This document shows positions 44,650 to 55,926 of a DNA stretch of 64,000 nt, piece after piece. A model generated the notes under the pieces. The model was not told where the DNA came from and made no database searches. It was given only the letters and a program-made list of their open reading frames with translations. The position numbers and the translations under genes are program-made. Source of the stretch: Prosopocoilus inquinatus (taxonomy: Eukaryota > Arthropoda > Insecta > Coleoptera > Lucanidae); assembly GCA_036172665.1 (NCBI GenBank), contig CM069876.1, positions 48,329,001 through 48,393,000 of the forward strand. The letters are read 5' to 3'. Position 1 is the first letter of the stretch. The number at the start of each line of letters is the position of its first letter.

Positions 44650-45630
44650 ATCATTCGGAGCGCCATCTCTCGAGCAAAAGGATTAACAATTTCAATCGAA
44701 TTTGCCGGTACGCAATTTCATCTCATTCAAACAAAACCCCGCCCTCTAGGTCTACTAAAGCTTCGCCATGATTTTAATTTCTTAATTAAAATGAAGATAT
44801 AAAATCAAAGCAGCGCGATGGAAATTTATTAATCACAGCGCCATCTCCTGATTGATCAAAAATGAAAACTAATTTATTCGGATTTCATTTCAAATAGCAG
44901 GATGTCGTGCTCACGCGCCGTGACGCCGCGCCGGCATTCAGAGCGCCATCTGTCATCATGAGGTGTAAGCGATTTCGAATCGAATTGGTCCTAAGTGGCA
45001 TTTAGTATTCAAGTCATCGTTCTAAGCTGTACAAAATTTGTCTTCGCAATAACGTTGATTTCAAAATGCATATAAAACCGGGAATCATTCGGAGCGCCAT
45101 CTCTTGACCGAAAGGAGAAAGAGTTTCGATCGGATTTGCTGTAACGCGGTTTCGTCCTCAGCGAAAGCCCGTCCGCCTTTTAGGTCTGCTAACTTCGCAA
45201 TGATTTTATTTAGTTTCCAGCTTAAATTGGAAATATTAAATGAAGGCGTGATGGGAATTATTCGGAGCGCCATCTCCTGGTCAAATTTGAAGATTATTTT
45301 ATTTTAATTCCGTTTCAAAAGAGCAAGATGTCGCTCGTGCACACGTTGACGACTTTCTCTGCTCGCGACTTCGCCTTCCTCAAGGAAAAAATCCAAAGTT
45401 CAAAATAAATACATAAACTAAACGCATCACAGCGAATTATTTAGATTTAGAGCGCCCCCTTTTATTCGGTTGTCTAAAAACGAAAGTTATTAGTTATTAT
45501 GTCCCTTTCAAAGACGCGGTTTACTCGCATTATTATCAGCAAAATCGTTTTCTTTTTTCTTCTTCAAAATTAAATCGAAAATCAATAGCACCGAAGCGCG
45601 ACGGGAGTTATTCAGAGCGCCATCTCTTAG
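44650..45630. repeat. Diverged 431-bp duplication carrying AGCGCCATCT motifs
   Basis: Two copies start with ATTCGGAGCGCCATCTC(T) (motif at 44659 and 45093). They share GCC(C/G)... then TAGGTCT(A/G)CTAA, TTCGC(C/A)ATGATTTTA and a second AGCGCCATCTCCTG about 175 bp in (44837 and 45266). Another motif is at 44942, and a partial third copy starts at 45616. AGCGCCCCCT lies at 45451. The reverse complement AGATGGCGCT matches, from memory, the core of the insect CTCF motif. Binding is inferred. Confidence 0.7.
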
Positions 45631-45790
45631 CAAAAAATGTAAGCTGCTCCAATCGATTTCAAATTTTTAACCAAAATGCGTTACTTGGTCTTCAGGTGAC
45701 GTTTTTAATATCATTTTTCACCACATTCAATTATTTCAATTGTGGATTTGTTTAACAATATTTTATTTTTACGTATGAGAAAAACTTTAT

Positions 45791-45960
45791 TACGGGGGTC
45801 GATTGATAAGTACGTTTCCGACACTTAACTTTGTAAGACCTTTTCTCACAAAAGAAAAGACGTAGCCGACGTAATTTTGTAAAAACTGAAGAGAATCTGA
45901 CGCTTTCTATTATTTCACGAAAAATGTAATCTCTACCACCTTTTCGTGTAGCAATTTGCG
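45791..45960 (+). mobile_element. Possible mariner-like left end
   Basis: After a TA, CGGGGGTCGATTGATAAGTA and then CGTTTCCGA resembles mariner-type termini, which often carry TGATAAGT. I find no matching right end or transposase motif within the window, so it is at best a truncated relic. Confidence 0.3.
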
Positions 45961-46880
45961 AAACAAAAAAAAATATACATATATATTTTAAAAACTAAAT
46001 AAAGCAGGCGGCAACAGAATTACGTAAACTCAACGGGCAAAGGTAATTACTCACGTATGGTTACGTTTTGAAACGCTAATGACAGTGGCATTAAACCGAA
46101 CCGGACGCCGGTCGTGTTACATACTTTTTATTATTATTGTTATGGTATCAATGCTGTCACCAAAAAAAAACAACCAAATCGAAAAATTTGAGGCCGCACG
46201 CTTTTCAAAATCATTTTCAAACATGAAACAACCCAATGAGAACGACTGACTTCCACATAGAAAAGCTAAAGGCGGTAGCGAAGTCGTTTTAGAACAAAAA
46301 GAAGAAAAAAAAACGCCCGAGATAATAACAATAATAATAATAACAGCGCGCTGTTGCCATATCGTAAATCACACGGTATGATTTACTCGACGGTTCGGAT
46401 TCCGGCAATTAAAGTCGTACCTCCGAGACACCTTTATATCGTCGACGACGCTCTGCAATTATTAATAAACGAAAGACTGTAATTCTATTTCCAGGCAGCG
46501 TCCGAAAGGTTACATTTGTTTCTTCTCTTGGCGCTTCTAAGCACGAGTATACATACATGCGAACCATCAGCTTCTTCTGCGTGAAAGTTGAAGGAAACGA
46601 TTAATTTCGTTTGGTCATTTCGGTCTTATTGCTGCGGCGTTCAGCTTCTTTGAAAGTATTCGGGGCCAACGCCATCTTTTGGATTTTTTGCGAAGGTATT
46701 CGGGCAATGCCATCTCTTGGATGCTTTGCTTTTTTTTTGCTGAACAGAGAGGAATCCTAAACAGAGAACGTTTATGCGTCTCACATAATGGGAAAAGCAA
46801 TCAGGAATGATTTGGAGGACCGACCTTCCATTAGGGTAATTACGATTTTCAAATCTCATGGTGACAGCTGTACCTAAAAT
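45961..46880. other. Unique sequence with a small direct repeat at about 46.65-46.72 kb
   Basis: GTATTCGGG followed by GCCATCT(T/C)TTGGAT occurs twice about 41 bp apart. A balanced-composition stretch around 46.37-46.55 kb has CpG words (TACTCGACGGTTCGG, TCGTCGACGACG). No gene is seen. Confidence 0.45.
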
Positions 46881-49156
46881 GTTACAAATGTTTTTCCAAC
46901 TATACTGAAAACAAACACACAATTCTACTGTTTGTTCGGGTCCAAATGGCACCATGGTTGAGACGAATCCAAAGAAGGGAAGATCTGGAAGACGATTGAA
47001 GGCAGAAACGGATGCCTGCTGAAGACAAACAAGAATGACTACAATCAAGCTTCTAGAAGATTTAGGCAAAAAAAAATGATGGTGCCTGTAGAAGACAATG
47101 ATTATTAAAAAAAAAAATGAAGATTCTAAAAGATTCAAACCGGAAGACCAAAAATCGCAAAGTTTATTTGGTTTGTCCTAAATGATAGAAGACAAGGATC
47201 ATGTAAACCACAGTTCTGGTCCCAAATGATAGAAGAAAAGGATCATCTAAACCACCAAAATTGATTTGAACGAGAAGACGATCATTCCTGTAGAAGACAA
47301 GGGTTACCAAAGCCAAAGTTCTGAGAAATTCGAACGAGGAGAAAACCAACAATCACACAATTCATTTCTTTGGGGGGTCCAAATGGTTATGTGGTTTGGA
47401 TAAATGCAAAGAAGAAAAGATCGATAAAATAACTTATCGTGAGTGCAGAGTAGAAGACAAGGATTATCAAAACTAAGGTTCTAAAAGAAGATTTGAACGA
47501 GGAGACGATGATGCCTGTACAAGACGAGGATTACCAAAACCAAGATTCTAAGGAATTTGAAAGAGAAGACCAACAATCACACAGTTCATTTATTTGGGTC
47601 CAAATAAAAACGTGGTTTGGACAAATTGAAAAAAGGGAAGATCTACAAAATGATTGGTGAGTACAAAGAGAGAGAGAGCCTTTGTAGAAGACAAGTATTA
47701 TCAAAACGAAGGTTCGAAGGGATTTTGAACGAGAAGAGGACTTGAAATGGAAGGAAACGCAAGGCACGCAGCAGAGAGGAGAAGAAAATTATTCAGTACT
47801 AAACCCAAATACGAAAAAATCAAGGAACGAGAGAAATGTAAAAGGAAAAACAAGAATGATGCTCTTCTGGAGACGAGGATTGTCAGAACCAAGATTCTAA
47901 AGGATTTTGAACGAGAAGAGGACAAGAAATGGATGAAAACGCGACAGAAAGGAGAAGAAAATTATTCGGCAATAAAACCAAATCGAAAAAATCAAGGAAC
48001 CAGAAAAATCTAGAACGGAAAGAAAAACAAGGATGAATATAGAGGTCTCCGTTGTCGTTGTTTTATTCGTGGAGATTATAGAAAAATTGTCAACTTTCTT
48101 TTACAGATTTTATTCAATACGAGACATTGATTATTAAAAAAAAATGAAGATTCTAAAAGATTCAAACCGGAAGACCAAAAATCGCAAAGTTTATTTGGTT
48201 TGTCCTAAATGATACACGACAAGGATCATGTAAACCACAGTTCTGGTCCCAAATGATAGAAGAAAAGGATCATCTAAACCACCAAAATTGATTTGAACGA
48301 GAAGACGATGATTCCTGTAGAAGACAAGGGTTACCAAAGCCAAAGTTCTGAGAAATTCGAACGAGGAGAAAACCAACAATCACCCAATTCATTTCTTTGG
48401 GGGAGTCCAAATGGTAATGTGGTTTTGATAAATGCAAATAAGAAAAGATCGTTAAAATAACTGATCGTGAGTGCAGAGTAGAAGACAAGGATTATCAAAA
48501 CTAAGGTTCCAAAAGATGATTTGAACGAGAAGACGATGATGCCTGTACAAGACGAGGATTACCGAAACCAAGATTCTAAGGAATTTGAAAGAGAAAACCA
48601 ACAATCACACAGTTCATTTATTTGGGTCCAAATAGTAACGTGGTTTGGACAAATCGAAAGAAGGGAAGATCTACAAAATGATTGGTGAGTACAAATAGAG
48701 ATGCCTTTGCAGAAGACCAGTATCATCAAAACGAAGGTTCGACGGGATTTTGAACGAGAAGAGGACATGAAATTGAAGGAAACGCAAGGCACGCAGCAGA
48801 GAGGAGAAGAAAATTATTCAGTACTAAACCCAAATGCGAAAAAATCAAGGAACGAGAAAAATGTTAAAGGAAAAACAAGAATGATGCTTTTCTGGAGACG
48901 AGGATTGTCAGAACCAAGGTTCTAAAGGATTTTGAACGAGAAGAGGACACGAAATGGATGAAAACGCGACAGAAAGGAAAAGAAAATTATTCGGCAATAA
49001 AACCAAATCGAAAAAATCAAGGAACCAGAAAAATCTAAAACGAAAGGAAAAACAAGGATGAATATAGAGGTCTACGCTGTCGTTAATTTATTCGTAGAGA
49101 TTACAGAAAAATTGTCAACGTTCTTTTACAGATTTTATTCAATACTTGACATTTAA
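46881..49156. repeat. 1.03-kb tandem duplication built from 200-260 bp GA-rich subrepeats
   Basis: Copy 1 is about 47101-48128 and copy 2 about 48129-49156, nearly identical over the whole length; TTCAAACCGGAAGACCAAAA and CATGTAAACCACAGTTCTGG recur 1,028 bp apart. Within each copy, CCAACAATCACAC(A)(A/G)TTCATT and GAAGACAAGGATTA(T/C)CAAAAC recur as older subrepeats. A still more diverged subunit lies at 46.88-47.10 kb. Copy 2 has few changes, so the large duplication is recent while the subrepeats are old. Confidence 0.95.
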
Positions 49157-49545
49157 TTAATGATTGCTGCCATTTTTCTGTTGGACAAAGGCTAATAATC
49201 CTTTTTTTTTTTTTCAAATTGATGATGGTTGGAACTTGGAACCTTCGTAATTGAGTCAACTTCTTCTTCATACCTATTTAGATGGTTAGAAAATAGTTAG
49301 AAATTTTGAAAAGTGCCATCTGTAGGTGACCAAACAGAACAATTGTTCCAAACGTGATGTACAGTCGCAATCACCCTTTCAATTAGCTTGATCGTAACTG
49401 TACAGTTGCGAGTAATAAATTTTGGTCGTCAGTGATCGTCGAAGAACTGGTCACCGACTTGTATTTTGCTGAAAGTAAAAAATTCGACGTCTTAAATTTG
49501 AATGCTGCGAGCAATTTCTTAAAAATTATTTAGTTACTTCTTTTC
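49157..49545. other. Unique spacer
   Basis: No gene or array seen. A GTGCCATCTGTAGG word at about 49.31 kb resembles the AGATGGC core of the 44.7-kb motifs. Confidence 0.4.
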
Positions 49546-49703
49546 GAAAAAAATTTTTTTTGTGTAAATCGTTATTTATTGCAGTGAAAACCTCGAGCAG
49601 CCTCTGTACAGCTGTTTCAGCCCTGCTTGGGGCTTCTTCAGCAGAGATGTAGCTCGACATTCCCACTGCAAACAAAAACGACTTGCCCAATTTATTCGTA
49701 ATT
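49546..49703 (-). mobile_element. Second hammerhead-bearing element relic
   Basis: The sequence from about 49561 to 49693 matches the arm and loop of the 28.4-kb element. Shared words are AACCTCGAGCAGCCTCTG, CAGCTGTTTCAGCCCTGC and TTGGGGCTTCTTCAGCAGA. Its outer flanks still pair (TTTATTGCAGTG with CACTGCAAACAAA), but the right half lacks the long inverted arm. CTTCTTTTC occurs on both sides (about 49537 and 49705) and may be a target duplication. No coding part remains. Confidence 0.65.
49594..49656 (-). ncRNA. Type I hammerhead ribozyme motif, copy 2
   Basis: On the minus strand the core CTGAAGA is at 49641-49635. Stem II AGCCC/GGGCT with loop CAAGCA and GAA match copy 1, as does stem III ACA-GC-TGT. 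H17 is A (GTA site), so cleavage is predicted between 49607 and 49606. Stem I is fuller than in copy 1: CTCTG/CAGAG next to the core, then an asymmetric internal loop (about 4 and 2 nt), then CGAGC (49656-49652) with GCTCG (49598-49594). Internal loops in stem I are typical of natural hammerheads with tertiary contacts. Confidence 0.75.
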
Positions 49704-50735
49704 GCTTCTTTTCATTTATTTCTCTCATTACCGTTCTTTTTTCTTTTAATTTCTCAGTAATTTTAGTTTTAGTTTTAGGTGTAGCGTAGGTTTAGATCTT
49801 TTGTTATTTTCTATTGCTTTCTTCTGCTCTGTAATTGGCTTTTTATAACTGTTGGGCCAACACGATAAGACGATAAGATATTGATTTGAAGACTTTTAAC
49901 TTCCGAAATTGAAACTGACGTTTTGATTGACAGAGACGACCCAAATTTAATGCTCACGACTGTATCTCCAGACTGCAGATTATTTATTTTTTAATTATCC
50001 AATCGATTTCCTTTTAAGTTTCGTGAAACAGTTTTGCCACTTGCAGTTGGAAGTCAAATGGAATTCTTAACTAAGATTGTTTTTTTTTCATCGGCATATA
50101 ATCAAGTTACTTGACTTCTCTTATTTTTCTTTTTCCTTACGTATGTTCAAGTGGTCGTAGACTTTCTCTGAATTTCTGTCGCACTTCTTTACCCACTCGC
50201 CATTTTATATCAGCACGCCACTGTCCGTGACGTCATGCCCCATTTTATCATTGCCTCCCTCGCCTTAACACTATAACAATTGTTCCAGAGCCGGATTTAG
50301 TTGCATTAATTAATTAAACGCACATTGGAAATAAAATCTGCTTACCTTTAGTCAACCAATTTTAAGAAAACTTTGCTAAGTTGGTAATTGAAAAAAAAAA
50401 TCGCCTGCAATTATTACTACGCATCGGACTTGGATATTTCGACGTCATCGAGTCAGTGGCGCAGGGATTTTCTGAACACGCAAGTCATCCTTACTGTTTT
50501 CTCTCTACGTCTTATTTATATTGACGGACGTAACGTGATGAATTATTTTTAAGCAATTTTGGGGGTTAGGTTCAAATTGGAACTGACTTACTATTTTCTC
50601 TCTCTTTTAGTTATAGCGACATATGGTGGCGATTTATTTTTAAACAATTTTGGGGGTCAAATTCCAATTAGGAATTGCACTGACTTAGACGAGGCCAAAA
50701 CAAATATTAAATGTATTTAATGCTAACATGTGATT
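49704..50735. other. Unique sequence, nothing assigned
   Basis: AT-rich with T-rich tracts. A small near-repeat of TTTTTAA(G/A)CAATTTTGGGGGT(T/C) occurs near 50.55 and 50.64 kb. No gene is seen. Confidence 0.45.
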
Positions 50736-50739
50736 ATAC

Positions 50740-51375
50740 TTTACAGAAGAGAACTTTGTTAACTCGCTTGCATCATCGAAGGTATTGTGAAATTTGAGGT
50801 GAAGTCGACAAGTTCGATTTCACTGAGGTGGGAAAGATGTGACGGACAACTTGAGCAGTTCGTTGGTAGTGAAAATGCATCTACGTTTCATATTGAGAAA
50901 ATTCAATTAAAAGAAAAATCTACGTGTACTACATACGAGCTACAAGCAAACATATCACGGTCTTAGTAGCCAAGGTATGAATAATATTTTACGGATTACG
51001 TCGCCGTTTAAGACACTGTGGCCTTATTATTATTTTTTTTTTAATGCAAAAATAAAAATAAAAACTCTCTAACTGTAACTTTTCAGAAGAAAGCTTTTAA
51101 TCACATTAGCAATAATTTGAAATGACAAGGTTTTTATGTATATGATTTGGAAATTGGACAACTCCGATTACTGACGAGGGAAAGATGTGACAACTTAAGC
51201 AATTTGTTGGTTGTTTAAAATTAAATTAATAGCATAGAAAAATGCGTGTGTAGTACAGGCTGCAAACGTGTCACGGTCTTTGTAACCGGGTTGTATAGTT
51301 ACGTCGTTACCGAACAATGTACGAGTAATATCTCACGGATTACGCCGCCGCCGTTTGGCCTAGTTCGGCGCGATT
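50740..51375. repeat. Old tandem duplication, period about 345 bp
   Basis: GGGAAAGATGTGAC, a GAGCAGTTCGTTGGT / AAGCAATTTGTTGGT pair, CACGGTCTT, and ACGGATTACG(T/C)CGCCG recur in the same order about 315-348 bp apart. Divergence is substantial. Both copies carry balanced-composition, CpG-containing sequence amid AT-rich flanks. Confidence 0.75.
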
Positions 51376-52200
51376 CTTTTTTTCTTTTTTTTTTTTTCTT
51401 TTTCAAAACGCAAAACAACACAATTTCCAACAACTTCGAACAATGGTGTGTTGCATTGAAAAACTTATTTATTAATGAAAACACACACACACAGGAGTTT
51501 CTGAATAGTACATTCACTCTCTCGAAGAACAGTCGAGCCGCGGAGCCAATCATTTTTTCCCTCTCTTATCGATGAATTAATTAATTATTAATGATCGCGT
51601 TGGACAAATAAGTAAAAGACTTTTGCGCAATGATTATTATAATTATTCAGAGTGCCGCGCCGGGCGGAGTAAACATGGCGCTCGTGATTGGCGGAAAACG
51701 AGAGTGGTTCTTGGAAATTTGCACTGAAATGAATGGCATACATAGTATTTGTGAGATGAGATAGTTTCTTGAATGGCGAAATATTTATCCTAACGCCACC
51801 GCCTTATCTATTGATAAGGCCGTCAATCAAACGGCGAAACGTCGGGTATGAATAGTTCTATATACATATTTATGAGTCATTTGTAAGTTGTTTTATTTTG
51901 TCTAGGCGAGCCGATTAGTCCTGAAGTGGGGAAAAAATTACTTTGTCTATTCAATCGTTTATACAGGGTGTTCCGATTCTTTCAGGAAACACGCTTTTAA
52001 ATCTTATCTTTAAACGAAAGATGAGTCTTTATTTATTAATCATACAATTGTAATTAATTCGCTAGTTTATTGTCTATTTTGTTTTCTTTTTTTTACTTGC
52101 ACTGAAGTAAGTGGTAGCGGTGTAATCGTACTTTCAAATGGGCATAATACAATCACAAAAGAAAAAAATCCGTATCCAGGGGATTCAATCAATTTCCATT
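51376..52200. other. Unique sequence with CpG patch and a lone transposon-like end
   Basis: CGCGCCGGGCGG at about 51.66 kb and GATTGGCGGAAAACG suggest a regulatory patch. TATACAGGGTGTTCCGATTC at about 51.96 kb resembles an insect DNA transposon terminus; no partner is seen. Confidence 0.4.
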
Positions 52201-52203
52201 CTA

Positions 52204-52335
52204 GGTTAGCTTTGAGAAAAATCATGTCTCTGATTATACTTAGGATAGCTGTTGAAAAAAGTCATGTCTTTGATTATACTTAAGTTAACTGTGGAAAAAA
52301 ATCATGTCTTTGATTATACCTAAGTTAGCTGTACA
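52204..52335. repeat. 40-bp minisatellite, three copies
   Basis: TCATGTCT(C/T)TGATTATAC starts at 52222, 52262 and 52302. Each is preceded by an A-run and followed by TTAG(G/C) or TTAA(G/C)-like words and AGCTGT or AACTGT. Confidence 0.92.
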
Positions 52336-52437
52336 TACTTATTTCCGATTTCCATTTCGAAGTTTAAAATAACTGGCAAAATGGTAGGTATTACAAAAGA
52401 AGAAAAAAAAAAAAAACAAACAAACAACAGAAAACAG

Positions 52438-52564
52438 AAAAAAAAGCACTTTTTAAGTTTAAACTTTCAGAAAAAATCATCAAAACCATGTTGATGTGCT
52501 TTTCACATCAACATGGTTTTGATGATTTTTTCTGAAAGTTTAAACTTAAAAAGTGCTTTTTTTT
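52438..52564. repeat. Perfect palindrome: 61-bp arms, 5-base spacer
   Basis: Arm 52438-52498 and arm 52504-52564 are exact reverse complements, separated by CTTTT. The arm runs from AAAAAAAAGCAC through TTTCAGAAAAAATCATC to CATGTTGATGTG. There is no mismatch, so it is young or maintained. As RNA it would form a 61-bp hairpin with a tight loop. No flanking target duplication or known terminus is visible. Confidence 0.97.
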
Positions 52565-54750
52565 AGACGGTGTGAACTTCGATTTAATTGAGTTTCAATT
52601 TTTGTTGATTTTAGTTCCCTGAATTTTTTATTTTATTTTTTTGTTTCGATTGAGGAGAGTTTTAGGTTGAGTTGGGTTGATCTTCAGATGGGTTAGGCCC
52701 AGGGCCCGATGACATGCTAAAATAATTTGCCCCGATGAGACGTTAAAACACTCGCTTTTTAATTTTTTCTTTGGATAGAGTATAGTTAGTTTGAATTCGA
52801 GTGGGTTGAACTCAATTTTAAATAATTGAGCTTTAATTTCTAATTTTTTGCTTTGCTTGGATAGAACGATGAATACAGTTGGATTGGGTTGACCTTGAGT
52901 TGAGCAGGATTTTAATTTTTATTGAGTTTCTTTCTTTAAATTTTTTTATAGCCTTTTCGTGTATAGATTGTGATACTTTTGCAGGTTCAACTAAATGTCA
53001 GTAATATTTTAACTAACACTTAACCTTCATTTTAAGTGTCAAATTAGAATTTCACCGACGTTTTGTCAAAATCACATAAAATGTCAAATTCTAAGCACGA
53101 TTTAAATTTAAGCATCATTTGAAATGTTGGTAATATTGACCGTTAATAATTTTCTTTTTGCTTGTGTTGGACAGTGTTACCTTGAACTGGGTTGGGTTGT
53201 CCTTGAGATGTGTCTTCTCTCTTTACAACGGTCATTTGCTTTTTTATTTATTTTTTTTTATAATGATCGTCATTTGTTTTGTTACATCAAAATTTTATAC
53301 TCCTATTTTTTAATTTTTTTAAATCAATCAATTATTTTTTTATTTTCGTTATTAAACCTTTTTTTCGTAAGTATTACGATCGACATTTGTTTCTCGTTCT
53401 GTTTTCTTTCTTTTCCCGTTGAGTAGTATTTTTTTTTCTTTCGTTTCCATTCTGATTACTTTTTTTCTCCAAGAGATGATCTTTTAGTTTCAGTTTTTTT
53501 TTTTTTTTGTGAAATTAAATTAAATGATCCAAAATTATTTATTTATTCATAATTTTTTTCACACAAATTTTTATTTCGAAAATGTTTTGTTGTCATTTGT
53601 CTCTCATTGTGTTTGTTTCTTTCTCTTGCGAGTCTATTACTAGTTAATTTATACTTTTAGAAACGTTTTAAATCTACAATCCGTTTTACGTTTTCTTTTT
53701 TTATAATAATCGTCATTTGTTTTTTTTTTACTTTTAGAAAAAATTTAATCCTACAATTCGTTTTCAGTTTTTTTTTTATAATGATCGTCATTTGTTTTTC
53801 TTACTTTCGTCAATATTTTTATTCTCTAATTCTAATTGTTTACAATTTTTCAGGAACTTAATAATCGTAATTTCTTTAGAAAGTTTAATTTTTATTCCAC
53901 TGCGTTTCTCGGTGATTAAAAAAATGTTTTTAATTTTTTTTTCTTATTTCTGATTATTTACCCTTTCAATTCGTCTTCTAACTTTTTCTTCCCCGCGAAC
54001 TGTCGTCATTCATTTCGTTCTCTTTTCCTTTTCTGAATTTGTGCATTTTATTTAATTTTGCTTTGCTTCTTTTATGATGCAAAATTTTTACATACTTTTC
54101 TCTCTCTTTACGATGATCATTTGCTTTTTCTTCTTGTTTTTCATGCAAATTTTAATTTCGCAAATGCTATGCTGTCGTTTGTCTCTCTTCATGTTTGTCT
54201 CTTTCTCTTGAATGTTTATTATTAATTAAATATATTTAATTTTTTTAATGTAATGATCGTCATTTGTTTTTTTATATTATTAGAAAAATTTTAAATTCGT
54301 TGCAAGTTTTTTTTTTGCATAACGATCGTCGTTTGTTTTTCTTACTTTTAGAAACATTTTAAATCTACAATTCGATTCGAAATTTTCTCTTTTGCAGTGA
54401 TCGTCACTTGTTTTTCTAACTTCGATCAAATTTTTTTTAGTTATTTGTTTATTTTTTACAATTCGATTAACATAAATTACTTTTCGTTTTGCTTCTAATT
54501 GTTTACAGTTATTCTGAAACTTAATAATCGTAATTTGTTTGGAAACTTGCAGTTTTTTTTTCTTATCCACCACTGCGCTTCTCGGTCATCAAAAATTGTT
54601 TTTAATTTTTCTTTTGTTTCTGATTATTTACACTTTTGGCTTCGTCTTCTTTTCTTTCCCGCAAACTGTTACTTATTTTATTCATTTTTTCCTTTTCTTG
54701 GCTTATGAATTTATTTATCTAACGTTTTTTTTATTGCTTTATTTATTGAG
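52565..54750. repeat. T-rich repeat region with AATGATCGTCATTTGTTTTT motif
   Basis: The 20-base motif or variants lies near 53261, 53378, 53706, 53779, 54250, 54322 and 54398. A larger duplicated block (CTAATTGTTTACA, AACTTAATAATCGTAATTTG-like, CTCGGT(G/C)AT, TCTGATTATTTAC) occurs at about 53.83-54.05 and 54.50-54.71 kb. At its left end, GGGTTGA words at about 52.67, 52.88 and 53.19 kb recall the 32.4-kb repeat. Long plus-strand hydrophobic frames (53124-53426, 54539-54865) are explained by T-richness. Confidence 0.7.
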
Positions 54751-55620
54751 GAAGCAATTACTTAAAAAAAAAAAATCTTTATATCTACTATTTTTTTTTT
54801 TTTTGAGTTTAACGCACACAATAAATGCAAAAGCAAGAGAAATTTCCTCTTCGTTCAAAATTTAAAAGCAAAATGTTTCAATTGCTAAATAAACGTGCGA
54901 ATACAATTATAATCGTACGATTGGCAACACTGACACACACGTATCTTGTGTTTTATTGACATACAGGCCCGATTGTTTCTTGGGCCCCAGGACAAATTCT
55001 TGCTTCAAAGAGGGTTCGGTGCTAAAAAAAAAACCGCTGGCCTCTCGGATTTAAAAATTTACTTTTTTAATTTTTATTTCAACATACATATTGTTTTAAT
55101 TAAACACTCTCTTCAACAAGCAACAGCACAACACCCCTGAGATCGGCACGTTTCAATTGTTATTATTTTTTTTTAAACATCGAATGCATTCATGAAAAGC
55201 AAACAAAAATTAACATTTTCGGCGTTCGATTTTAACGAATTATTCTTCATAGTGAGTGTGACTTTTTTTAATGATTAGCTAAACGATATTTGGGCTTTTT
55301 GCGCAAGCCTATTGGTAACACTGGACTAAGGCTGCGTTCAGTAAACGTTCCACGTGCGCAAAAGCGCCAGTTTCACCCACGCGATGAAATTGTTCAAATG
55401 TTGACTGGTCACAGGTGGTTGGTTTAGTTGGGATACTTTACTGGGAGGGGGGAAAAGTTGAAAAAATGCATTTCAGTTGAAACCCTAAGCCCAACTGACA
55501 AAGAAAAAGAAGAATTACGCTAAATTCAAACCACATATTAGGGAACTAGTTTTTCAAAAGCAGCAAACACTCGATAATGTATTTTGCATGTTATTTTATC
55601 GCCGAAATAAATTATTTCCC
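54751..55620. other. AT-rich unique sequence
   Basis: No gene is recognised. Near 55.33 kb, GGCTGCGTTCAGTAAACG resembles the GGGTGCGTTCAG words at 56.44 and 60.44 kb. Confidence 0.4.
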
Positions 55621-55625
55621 GGTGT

Positions 55626-55847
55626 TCACCACCAACGTCCAATAGAAAACGTGAAACTGTCCTTCTGGTGCTCTGCACAGCACATGTCGCGTTCCGTCCG
55701 CCTGTCCACTGTCCCCTTACTTATCCACAGTCGCCGGCAAGGATTACAAAACGGATAGCAACAAAACAGCAAATAAAGAAATAAATACCATGTCACGGAC
55801 TGAATACCGTTTGATGCCTGGTCGGTGGTAAACGTTGTGGATGACAT
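55626..55847 (-). CDS. Possible small membrane-protein exon, unassigned
   Basis: A minus-strand frame of 73 codons starts at an ATG with AAAA before it (a usual insect start context). About 70-80 bp upstream is a TATA box (CTTTATATGG near 55926-55917). The protein has a polar start (MSSTTFTTDQ), one hydrophobic segment (residues about 18-33, YLFLYLLFCC) and a Cys-rich turn with CNPCRR. AA|GTAAGG at 55721/55720 could be a splice donor that would end the exon after about 42 codons. I recognise no family. It is the only frame in the window with promoter, start and plausible topology together, but could be chance. Confidence 0.25.
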   Translation of the reverse strand: MSSTTFTTDQASNGIQSVTWYLFLYLLFCCYPFCNPCRRLWISKGTVDRRTERDMCCAEHQKDSFTFSIGRWW

Positions 55848-55916
55848 TTTTCCAAAAAACCAGAAGAAGTGGTCCCACCTTATTAAATGAATTCTCTTAA
55901 ACGCCGCCGCGCCGTC

Positions 55917-55926
55917 CCCATATAAA
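55917..55926 (-). promoter_or_regulatory. TATA box candidate upstream of the small minus-strand frame
   Basis: CTTTATATGG on the minus strand, followed downstream by a GC-rich GGGACGGCGCGGCGGCG stretch and then the ATG at 55847. Start-site position would be near 55.89 kb. Confidence 0.3.
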
